64,000 nucleotides of DNA from Herpetosiphonaceae bacterium (lineage in GTDB: Bacteria > Chloroflexota > Chloroflexia > Chloroflexales > Herpetosiphonaceae): contig JABXJS010000279.1 in the NCBI GenBank assembly GCA_013538855.1, forward strand, positions 1-64,000, written 5' to 3'. The position numbers and the translations under genes were made by a program. Below the pieces are notes generated by a model that was given only the letters and a program-made list of their open reading frames with translations, did not search any database and was not told where the DNA came from. This document shows positions 7,946 through 16,022 of this stretch, one piece after another (position 1 is the stretch's first letter; each line of letters opens with the position of its first letter).

Positions 7946-9625
7946 ATGGATGCACAAACGCTCGATACCTTTTTTACTGCGCTCCAGCGCGATAATCCCG
8001 ACTTTGTCCTCTCAGGGCCAGCGCTCGCCGACCTGCGCTATCAGATCGCCAACCAGGGGCGCTTGGTCCTGATCGGCGTGCCCTCGCTCCAGAGCATCGA
8101 CTATGCCCATCTCAGCAGCCATGTGCTGCGCCAGCTCCCGCCAGAGATCGGCATGTTAGATGGTCTGACCTTCATCGATCTCAGTCGGCATCAGCTCAGC
8201 GCACTGCCTGAGAGCATAGGCATGCTCAGCCAGCTTCAGCACCTTGACCTGAGCGAAAATCAGCTCGAGCAGCTGCCAGAGTCGCTCTGTGAGCTCGAGC
8301 AGCTGCACCACCTCGATGTCAGCCAGAATCGGCTCACCGCGCTGCCCGAGAGCATTGAGCGCCTAGCTCACCTACAGCGGCTGTTTCTCAGCTATAACCA
8401 GCTCACGCACCTGCCAAGTGCGCTGGGCGCGCTCCAGCGGCTGGAGCTGCTGTATGCCAGCAACAATCAGCTACACAGCCTGCCGGATGTCTTCACGCAG
8501 CTGATTAATCTGTCGAGCCTTGATCTGAGCGAAAATGCGCTCGGCGTGCTGCCGGAGAGCTTCGGTCAGCTGCGGCATATCGTCAATCTCGAGCTGGCCA
8601 ACAACAACCTGATCGAGCTGCCGGAGAGCTTCGGCGAGCTGGTCTACCTGATGATTGCTGATCTGAGCTACAACCAGCTGCAGCAGCTCCCGGCGAGCCT
8701 TGGTCGGCTGAGCAATCTGCGCCAGCTCAACGTCAGCCACAACCAGCTCAGCGACCTGCCGGACACACTGGCGCAGCAGCCGCACCTTGAGGGACTGAAC
8801 CTCAGCCATAATCTGCTAACCAGCCTGCCGCCGGTGATCAGCGCCTTGAGCGCGCTGATCGAGCTTGACCTGAGCGAGAACCAGATCAGCGAGCTACCAG
8901 AGAGCATCGACGCGCTCCAGCAGCTCCAGCGGCTTGTGCTCAGCGGCAATCAGCTCAGCACGCTGCCAAGCAGCTTTGGCCAGCTTAAGCAGCTTGAGGT
9001 GCTCCAGCTCGACGCAAATCAGTTCACGGACCTGCCGAGCCAAGCGCGGCCATGCACCCAGCTGGTGATCCTGAGCCTCAGCGCCAACCCGCTCGCAGCG
9101 CTGCCGCAGTGGCTCAGCCAGCTTGAGCAGCTCGACTACCTCGACATCAGCCGCTGTAGCCTGCGCGATCTGCCCGCCTGGCTGGCCCAGTGCCGCCAGC
9201 TCACCAGCCTTGACATCAGCTACAATCAGCTGCACACGCTGCCTAGCGCCCTGCGCGCCATGCCCCAGCTGCAGATGCTCGCCTGCAACGTCAATCAGCT
9301 AAGCCACCTGCCAGACTGGATCGGCGAGCTGCGCGGGCTAGAGCAGCTGAGCCTCGACGCGAACCAGCTCGCCGAGCTGCCTGCGAGCATCGGTGAGCTT
9401 GGCAACCTGCGCCAGCTTGATCTCAGCCATAACCAGCTACACACACTGCCAGCAAGCATCAGCGCGCTCCAGCAGCTCACATTCCTGGCCCTGAGCCATA
9501 ACAAGCTGGAGCAGCTACCAGCCAGTCTGGCCGAGCTGGACAGCCTAAAGTTTATCTATATCGACGATAATCCTTTACACGTCGATCAGCTCGCGCCAGC
9601 GCTCCAAGCCCGCATCGCCAGCTAG
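7946..9625 (+). CDS. Leucine-rich repeat protein
   Basis: A 559-residue protein made almost wholly of about 20 leucine-rich repeats of 23 residues, with the consensus LPESIGxLxxLxxLDLSxNQL. The first about 60 residues form a non-repeat cap. There is no signal peptide or membrane segment, so it is predicted cytosolic, and no enzymatic domain (no kinase, ROCO or ligase) is attached. LRR solenoids bind proteins; the partner is unknown. It has its own promoter, with AAAGGA before the start. The next gene is convergent. Confidence 0.92.
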   Translation: MDAQTLDTFFTALQRDNPDFVLSGPALADLRYQIANQGRLVLIGVPSLQSIDYAHLSSHVLRQLPPEIGMLDGLTFIDLSRHQLSALPESIGMLSQLQHLDLSENQLEQLPESLCELEQLHHLDVSQNRLTALPESIERLAHLQRLFLSYNQLTHLPSALGALQRLELLYASNNQLHSLPDVFTQLINLSSLDLSENALGVLPESFGQLRHIVNLELANNNLIELPESFGELVYLMIADLSYNQLQQLPASLGRLSNLRQLNVSHNQLSDLPDTLAQQPHLEGLNLSHNLLTSLPPVISALSALIELDLSENQISELPESIDALQQLQRLVLSGNQLSTLPSSFGQLKQLEVLQLDANQFTDLPSQARPCTQLVILSLSANPLAALPQWLSQLEQLDYLDISRCSLRDLPAWLAQCRQLTSLDISYNQLHTLPSALRAMPQLQMLACNVNQLSHLPDWIGELRGLEQLSLDANQLAELPASIGELGNLRQLDLSHNQLHTLPASISALQQLTFLALSHNKLEQLPASLAELDSLKFIYIDDNPLHVDQLAPALQARIAS

Positions 9626-9710
9626 CGGCCAGCCGCACCTACGCGACTGGCCAGCGCCCGCCACGAACGGAACAGCTGCCAGCTCGGCTACGCTGCGCCG
9701 ACGGGCGCTT

Positions 9711-9728
9711 AACCACGGCGCAGTGGTT
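9711..9728. terminator. Weak hairpin between convergent genes
   Basis: AACCAC and GTGGTT (6-bp stem, 6-base loop) lie in the 122-bp gap between the LRR and CheB stops. It may stop transcription from either side; support is weak. Confidence 0.3.
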
Positions 9729-9747
9729 CAACCGCCAGCGCGCCGGG

Positions 9748-10755
9748 CTAGGTGGGCGACTGCGGCGGGGGAGTGGACAACAAGCTGCGCAGCACAGCGG
9801 CGGCCTGCTCTAGCTCCTGAAGGCGAGTGGCAGTCTGCTCGACGCTGCTAGCCCGGCCACGCTGCTGCGCATCGGCGGCGATGCCTTTAAGCAGCTGCAC
9901 GCGATCCTCAAGTGTCTTGAGCGCGACCCACAGCGCCCGCACCACAGCGCCATCCTGGGGCAGCAGCAGCGACTGCTCGCTGAAGGCGTGGCCGCGCACA
10001 CAGCGATAGTGGGCATGGTCGGGGCCATCAAGCGCCCATAGCGGCCCGCCGCAGGTAGGGCAGGTGAACGGCAGCTGGCTGCCAAGCGCATCGAGCGCCG
10101 GTGCACGCTCATCATCGGCCAGCACCCGCGCCATCAGCGCCACCTCCTGCACGAGATCGAGCGGTGGCTCGATTGGCTCAGCCGACTTATTCACCTGCAC
10201 CAGCTGAGTAATAAACACACCTAGCTCAGCGAGCGGCACCGTGTAGTCGACACCGCCGACGTGTAAAGCATTTTCTGGCATAGCGGGATATAATGCTTCA
10301 ACGGGGTCTTGGATCATGGTGATGCCACCACAGCGCTTGATCGCCAGCATGCCGGCGCTGCCATCGTCGAGCAGGCCAGAGAGCAGCACGCCGATCACGC
10401 GGCTGGTGGCCGCGACCGCCGCCGAGCGAAACAGCGGGTCGATCGCCGGACGCGCCATATTCTCGTGCGGGCCGTCAACAACACGCAGCTGTGCGTCCAG
10501 CACCAGCAGGTGGTGCTCGGGCCGGGCAACCAAGACCTGACGTGGCTCCAGCGGCTCGCCATCGCGGGCAAAGCGCACCGGCAGCGCACAGTGGCGGGCG
10601 AGCAGCTGGGGCAGCTGGCCTGGCGACTGGGCCGACGTATGCAGCACAACCAGCACAGCCGCGTCCAAATCGGCTGGCAGCTGAGGCAGCAGCGCAAGCA
10701 AAGCCTCAACACCGCCAGCGGAAGCGCCAATCACCACCAGAGCGGTGCTCTTCAT
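9748..10755 (-). CDS. CheB-type methylesterase domain protein with zinc-ribbon tail
   Basis: A 335-residue protein. It is a CheB_methylest domain without a receiver. The catalytic triad is visible: Ser12 (GASAGG), His39 (VVLHTS) and Asp131 (SGLLDDG). The C-terminal region carries a CPTCGG..CVRGH zinc-ribbon-like segment and a helical tail. CheB enzymes remove methyl or amide groups from glutamates of chemoreceptors. AAGGAG precedes the ATG. It is divergent from the giant CheR-kinase gene at 10974, whose own CheB-like domain has lost these three residues, so the two products probably work together. No chemoreceptor is in the window. Confidence 0.9.
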   Translation of the reverse strand: MKSTALVVIGASAGGVEALLALLPQLPADLDAAVLVVLHTSAQSPGQLPQLLARHCALPVRFARDGEPLEPRQVLVARPEHHLLVLDAQLRVVDGPHENMARPAIDPLFRSAAVAATSRVIGVLLSGLLDDGSAGMLAIKRCGGITMIQDPVEALYPAMPENALHVGGVDYTVPLAELGVFITQLVQVNKSAEPIEPPLDLVQEVALMARVLADDERAPALDALGSQLPFTCPTCGGPLWALDGPDHAHYRCVRGHAFSEQSLLLPQDGAVVRALWVALKTLEDRVQLLKGIAADAQQRGRASSVEQTATRLQELEQAAAVLRSLLSTPPPQSPT

Positions 10756-10973
10756 AGAGACTCCTTGCCGTCCTGGTAAAACAGGACCAAACTATAATAT
10801 AGGCCATAGTCACAGCAATGACTGTTCCAGTCCTTGGGCAGTGCAGCCGCTGCTATGTTGGTACATAAGCTGCTGGAAGTAGGCTATACGTGCCACCACG
10901 CACTCCACACCTGCTGATCGCTTAGTGTTCTGGCTTTTGATCACATACAAGCTAGGACAGCAGAGAGCCGATA

Positions 10974-13900
10974 ATGTCCCGCGAACCTAGGCAGCAAGAG
11001 CGACTGGACAGCGCCAAGCGCGCATCCTCTCTTGCGCTCAATGTGGTTGTCGTAGCGCTTGAGCGAACGCCATGGCATATTGCCCTTGTGCACACGCTGC
11101 TGATGGCGCTCAACGATGCAGACCAGCTTGTCTACGTGCTGCGGCTGATCGACACAGCGCCAAGTCCAGCGGTGCTCGACAGCCTCAGCGCGCAGCTCGG
11201 ACGACCAATCCACACGGCGGAGAACAGCGTAGCCCTGGAGCCACAGCAGGTCTACGTGCTGCCGCAGAGCAAGCTTACCAGCATCAAAGGCGATCAGCTG
11301 CGCTCGGTCGATCATGAGCTAGCTCCAACGCCGCTAGTAGCGCTCGACTACTTTCTACGCGCCCTGGCCGTCGAGCGCCATGATCAGGCGATCTGTCTCT
11401 GGCTGGCGGCCAGCGAGCAGGCGCTAGGTCTGCAGGCGATCAGCCAGCGCGGTGGCCTTGTACTTGCACCAGCGGAGCAGGACGACGTGGCAGCGCTGGC
11501 CCATAGCATCCACCAGCATTTCGCCGCAGTCTTGCAGCAGCAGCAGACGCTGGGCGCACTGACCAGCGCCGCCGAGGCCGCCGACCTTGATGCTATTCTG
11601 AGCCTTGTATATGCCCAGACCAAGCACGACTTTCGGGCCTACAAGCACAGCACGCTGCTCCGGCGCATCGAGCGCCGCATGAGCCTGCAGAACATCAAGC
11701 ATAGCCAAGACTACCTTGCCTTCCTTCAGCAGCATCCGCCCGAGGTGCTGCACCTATTTCGAGATTTACTGATCAGCGTGACACACTTTTTTCGCGACCC
11801 ACAAGCATTTGCTGTACTGGAGACCGACGTTTTGCCGCAGCTTGTCGCCAACCATGCGCCAGACAAGCCCGTGCGCGTCTGGGTGCCTGGCTGCGCCACT
11901 GGCGAGGAAGTCTACTCGCTGGCGATTCTGATTCAAGAGGCGCTTGAGCGTGCGCAGAAGCCGTGTCCCATTCAGCTGTTCGCCACCGATATCGACCAGA
12001 GCGCGCTTGATGTGGCGCGCAGCGGTATCTATACCGCTAACAGCGTTGCCAATGTCAGCCCCGAGCGACTTGAGCGCTGCTTCACCTACGAGCATGAGCA
12101 GTACAAGGTGATCAAAGCGATCCGCGATATGATCGTGTTTGCCAACCAGGACCTCACGCGCGACCCGCCGTTCTCGCACCTTGACCTGATCAGCTGTCGC
12201 AATGTGCTGATCTACCTGGACACTGTGGTGCAGAAGCGCGTGATCGCGCTGTTCCACTTTGCGCTGAATGCGAACGGCTATCTCTTCCTCGGCAACGCCG
12301 AGACGGTGAGCACCCAAGAGCACCTGTTCACCCCGATCTCCAAAAAGTGGCATCTCTACCAGCGCCAGAACACAGCGCGCCACAGCGTCACGCCCTTCCC
12401 GGCGTATCCCGAGCCAGGCGGGCTGCGCCCGCAGCCGAGCCAGCCGCCGCAGCCGAGCTACAAGGCTCCGCTGCAGCAGATGGTGCAGCAGTTTCTCCTG
12501 ACCACCTATGCGCCAACCACGGTGATGATCAACTGCCAGTACGACTGCCTGTACATTCAGAACCCTGGCCAAAACCAGCCGTATCTACAGATCCCCTCAG
12601 GCGAGCCGACGCGCAACCTGCTGATGCTGCTGCACGAGGATCTGCGCATCCCGGTACGCACGGCGGTGCTGCGTGTTCAGCGCGAGCAGCACGAGAGTAC
12701 TGTCGGCGTCAACTGGCATCACGGCGATAGCATCTCCGAGGTGCTGATCACCGCACGACCGTTTCCGCTCAACGATGACGGCGATACTGTGCTGATTACG
12801 ATCGCCGAGCAGCACACCCGCGTGCGGCCAGCGCCAGAGAGCCGACCAGAGATCGAACAGCACCTCGTGCAGCAGCTAGAGTACGAGCTAGCCGCCACGC
12901 GCGCCGATCTTCAGCAGAGCATCGCCGACCTAGAGGCGTCCAACGAAGAGCTAAAGGCGGCCAACGAAGAGATGATGTCGATGAACGAGGAGTTCCAGTC
13001 GACCAACGAGGAGCTAGAGACCTCCAAGGAGGAGCTGCACTCGCTCAACGAAGAGCTGATCACCATCAACAGCCAGCTGCAGGATAAAGTTGTCGAGCTA
13101 GAGGCCACCAGCAACGACTTGACCAACCTGCTGTCGAGCACCGACATTGCCACGCTGTTTCTTGATGAGCAGTTCTGCATTAAGCGCTTCACGCCAGCCA
13201 CCAACCAGCTGTTCAGCCTGATCCCCAGCGATGTAGGACGGCCGATCAGCGACATCGTGCGCAAGTTCAACGATCCGCAGCTGCTTGATGATGCCACTCG
13301 TGTGCTGGAGACGCTGCAGCCGCAGATGCGCGAGATCATCGGCGAGGGCGAGCGCTGGTACATCCGGCGCATCTTGCCCTACCGCACCCTTGATAATCGC
13401 ATCGAGGGCGTGGTGATCACGTTCACCGAGGCCACTAAGCTCAAGCAGGCCGAGGCGGCGCTCCAGCTTAGCGAGGAGCGCTTCCGCACCGCGCTCTCGA
13501 ACTCGCCGATCTGGGTTTTTAACCAGGATCGCAGCCTGCGCTACAGCTGGTCGTACAACGCCCTGCTGCGGCTCAGCGAGCGCAGCATTATCGGGCGGCA
13601 CGATGAAGAGCTGTTCGAGCGCCACGAGGATGCGCTGGTGCTGACCGAGCTGAAGCAGCTGGTGCTCAACAACGGCAGCGGACTGCGCGAGGAGGTGCAG
13701 CTGCTGGTCGAGGGCAGCGAGCGCTTCGTGGATATGACCATCGAGCCGCTACAAGATAGCCGCCAGGCCATTATCGGCATCACCGGCTCGATCACCGATG
13801 TCACTCCGCGCAAACATGCCGAGAGCGAGCTGGCGCGGCTGCTCAGCAGCGAGAAGACCGCCCGCGCCGGAGCCGAGCAGGCCGTTAAGCTGCGCGACAC

Positions 13901-14585
13901 GTTTCTCTCGGTGGCCTCACACGAGCTAAAGACGCCGCTCACCGTGCTGCTCGGCAATGTGCAGGCCGTGCAGCGGCGCAGCGAGGCCAACAAACACCTG
14001 AGCGAGCGCGATCTACGCGCCATTCGGCTCATCGAAAATCAGGCGCTACGCCTCAATGACCTGATCAACCTGCTGCTCGATGTGTCGCGCATCGAGACAG
14101 GCCAGCTGATGATTCGCAGCGAGCGCTTCGATCTCAAGGCGCTGCTTGAGCGGGTGATCGCCCAGTATCAGCCAACCCAGTCGAACTACACGCTCAGCGT
14201 GCGCATCGGTGAGCGCCCACTAGAGATCAACGGCGACGAGCTGCGCATAGAGCAGGTGCTGCATAATCTGCTGCACAATGCCTTCAAGTACAGCCCGCGC
14301 GGCGGCCGCATCGACGTCGATCTCGAGAGCTACGCACCCACCGCCTGCGTGAGCGTGCGCGATCAGGGCATCGGCATCCCGCTCAGCGCCCAGAGCGCCA
14401 TCTTCGAGCGCTTCTATCGTGCGAGCAACGCCGAGGCGGCCCATATTGGCGGCATGGGCGTGGGGCTGTATGTTGTGAAGGAGATCGTACAGCTCCACGG
14501 CGGGACGATCAGTGTGACAAGCGAGCTAGGCGTCGGCAGTGTCTTTACGGTCTGCTTGCCGCTGGCACACCAGGAGACCACATAG
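10974..14585 (+). CDS. Pseudo-CheB / CheR / coiled coil / PAS-PAS / histidine kinase fusion
   Basis: A 1203-residue protein. Residues about 20-190 align in pattern to CheB (EPQQVYVLPQ, GGLVLAP) but lack the GASAGG serine, the His and the SGxxxDG Asp. Residues 205-460 are CheR, with the S-adenosylmethionine site VWVPGCATGEEVYS and the ISCRNVLIYL motif. Residues 625-710 are a long Glu/Asn-rich coiled coil (EELKAANEEM, FQSTNEEL). Two PAS domains follow (about 714-950), then HisKA with SHELKTP (His about 982) and HATPase (1085-1200, with GMGVGLYVVKEI). CheR uses S-adenosylmethionine to methylate glutamates. A receiver gene follows after 22 bases and may take the phosphate. Confidence 0.93.
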   Translation: MSREPRQQERLDSAKRASSLALNVVVVALERTPWHIALVHTLLMALNDADQLVYVLRLIDTAPSPAVLDSLSAQLGRPIHTAENSVALEPQQVYVLPQSKLTSIKGDQLRSVDHELAPTPLVALDYFLRALAVERHDQAICLWLAASEQALGLQAISQRGGLVLAPAEQDDVAALAHSIHQHFAAVLQQQQTLGALTSAAEAADLDAILSLVYAQTKHDFRAYKHSTLLRRIERRMSLQNIKHSQDYLAFLQQHPPEVLHLFRDLLISVTHFFRDPQAFAVLETDVLPQLVANHAPDKPVRVWVPGCATGEEVYSLAILIQEALERAQKPCPIQLFATDIDQSALDVARSGIYTANSVANVSPERLERCFTYEHEQYKVIKAIRDMIVFANQDLTRDPPFSHLDLISCRNVLIYLDTVVQKRVIALFHFALNANGYLFLGNAETVSTQEHLFTPISKKWHLYQRQNTARHSVTPFPAYPEPGGLRPQPSQPPQPSYKAPLQQMVQQFLLTTYAPTTVMINCQYDCLYIQNPGQNQPYLQIPSGEPTRNLLMLLHEDLRIPVRTAVLRVQREQHESTVGVNWHHGDSISEVLITARPFPLNDDGDTVLITIAEQHTRVRPAPESRPEIEQHLVQQLEYELAATRADLQQSIADLEASNEELKAANEEMMSMNEEFQSTNEELETSKEELHSLNEELITINSQLQDKVVELEATSNDLTNLLSSTDIATLFLDEQFCIKRFTPATNQLFSLIPSDVGRPISDIVRKFNDPQLLDDATRVLETLQPQMREIIGEGERWYIRRILPYRTLDNRIEGVVITFTEATKLKQAEAALQLSEERFRTALSNSPIWVFNQDRSLRYSWSYNALLRLSERSIIGRHDEELFERHEDALVLTELKQLVLNNGSGLREEVQLLVEGSERFVDMTIEPLQDSRQAIIGITGSITDVTPRKHAESELARLLSSEKTARAGAEQAVKLRDTFLSVASHELKTPLTVLLGNVQAVQRRSEANKHLSERDLRAIRLIENQALRLNDLINLLLDVSRIETGQLMIRSERFDLKALLERVIAQYQPTQSNYTLSVRIGERPLEINGDELRIEQVLHNLLHNAFKYSPRGGRIDVDLESYAPTACVSVRDQGIGIPLSAQSAIFERFYRASNAEAAHIGGMGVGLYVVKEIVQLHGGTISVTSELGVGSVFTVCLPLAHQETT

Positions 14586-14607
14586 GATTAAGAAAGAGAG
14601 GTTTGTT

Positions 14608-15015
14608 ATGTTATCCCACCTTTTGCCACGCTCAGCGCCACAGCCAGCTGGCACGCTCGGCCGTGTGCTGGTCGTGGATGATGAGCATGAGATTATCGAG
14701 TTTATCGCCGATCTGCTCCAAGAGCATAGCTATGCGGTTAGCAGCGCTGTCAGCGTCGCCGAGGCCCTCAAGCGAATCGAGCAGGATCAGCCCAACCTTG
14801 TGCTGCTCGATCTGCTCATGCCGCTGGTCAACGGGCAGGAGCTGCTGCGGATTATGCGCGAGCGCAACATGTTGCTGCGTATGCCCGTAATCATTATTAC
14901 AGCCAACCGCGCCGACCCTGCTACACTCTGTGCCGCCGGAGCTTCGGCCGTGATCGAAAAGCCGTTCCAGATCCAAGAGCTGTTTAAGCAGATCGAGCGC
15001 TATATTCGGCGCTAG
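14608..15015 (+). CDS. Response-regulator receiver
   Basis: A 135-residue protein with one CheY-like receiver: VVDDEHE acidic pair, phospho-acceptor Asp in LLDLLMP, Thr in IIITAN and Lys in EKPFQ. About 17 residues of lead sequence precede the domain. The ATG at 14608 follows AGAGAGG. It lies 22 bases after the CheR-kinase gene and is its most likely phosphoryl target. There is no output domain. Confidence 0.9.
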   Translation: MLSHLLPRSAPQPAGTLGRVLVVDDEHEIIEFIADLLQEHSYAVSSAVSVAEALKRIEQDQPNLVLLDLLMPLVNGQELLRIMRERNMLLRMPVIIITANRADPATLCAAGASAVIEKPFQIQELFKQIERYIRR

Positions 15016-15041
15016 TACCCAGCACACATCTGGGAGGAACC

Positions 15042-15788
15042 ATGAACGCAACCCGCGTGCTCAAGGGCGTCGCTGTTAGCCTCGCGCTCGTTGTGGCGCT
15101 GCTGCTGGGGCTGATCGGCTGGCAGCAGCAGCGCACCCAGCCCCAAGTGCCCCCGCTGCGGGTGCTGTTCATCGGCAATAGCTACACGTTCACCGAAGAC
15201 ATGCCAGCGCTGCTCAGCGCACTGGCCAGTGCCGACGATGACCCGCGCGCGCTGAAGGTGGAAAGCGTGGCGCTGCCCGGCTTTACGCTCGCTCAGCACC
15301 TGCAGGACGGCAGCGCCCTACAGCGGATCAAGGCCGAGCAGTGGGACTATGTGGTGCTGCAAGAGCAGAGCCTGACGCCGCTCGAGAATCCCTCTGGCAT
15401 GCAGGCGGCGCTCCAGACCTTTGATCACGTGATCAAGCGGCAGGGCGCAACCACGCTGCTGTTTCTCACCTGGTCGCGCGAGTTCGCCCCCGCCACACAA
15501 GCCCAGATTAGCCAGGTCTACCGCCGCCAGGCCCAGCGTTTGGGCGCACAGGTTGCGCCAGTCGGCGAGGCCTGGCAGCAGGCGCGCACGCTTGATCCCG
15601 CCATCGCGCTCTACAGCGCCGACGGCAGCCATCCCAGCCGCCGCGGAGCCTACCTCAGCGCGTGTGTCTTCTATGCTACGCTGCTTCAGCGCAGCCCAGT
15701 GGGCCTACCTGCGCTTAAGGTTGCCGACCAGCAGACCGTCCAGTTGCTCCAGCAGGCAGCTTGGGCTGTCGCCGCCCCTCGCAGCTAG
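15042..15788 (+). CDS. Membrane-anchored SGNH-fold hydrolase
   Basis: A 248-residue protein with an N-terminal signal anchor (LKGVAVSLALVVALLLGLIGW, about residues 7-28) followed by an extracytoplasmic SGNH-type hydrolase. Block I is FIGNSYTFTEDMP (nucleophile Ser in GNSY), block V is DGSHPSRRGAYL with the catalytic Asp and His. The GNSYT form resembles the DUF4886-like branch. Such enzymes are esterases, often on carbohydrate acetyl groups; the substrate is not evident. GGGAGG stands before the ATG. It may be the last gene of the CheR-kinase transcript (26-bp gap). The following 234 bases to 16022 hold only an A/T-rich stretch at about 15880-15915, probably promoter DNA. Confidence 0.8.
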   Translation: MNATRVLKGVAVSLALVVALLLGLIGWQQQRTQPQVPPLRVLFIGNSYTFTEDMPALLSALASADDDPRALKVESVALPGFTLAQHLQDGSALQRIKAEQWDYVVLQEQSLTPLENPSGMQAALQTFDHVIKRQGATTLLFLTWSREFAPATQAQISQVYRRQAQRLGAQVAPVGEAWQQARTLDPAIALYSADGSHPSRRGAYLSACVFYATLLQRSPVGLPALKVADQQTVQLLQQAAWAVAAPRS

Positions 15789-16022
15789 CTTCAGCTTGCA
15801 CCGATTGAACCCTCCTAACACGGCTAAATTCACCGCAGCGCAGCAGGACTGTTGTACCACGCACCGACAGACCATAGTGCGTATACTTTTAATTTAATAA
15901 GATTTAAAGATAATGTGCATGTCTGGCACCACGCACTATCTCAATTCTGAGCGCGCTGCATAGCGACACACCCTGCGCAGCGCCGTGGCGATCCAACCGT
16001 TAACTTGCTGTGGAGGAGCACT

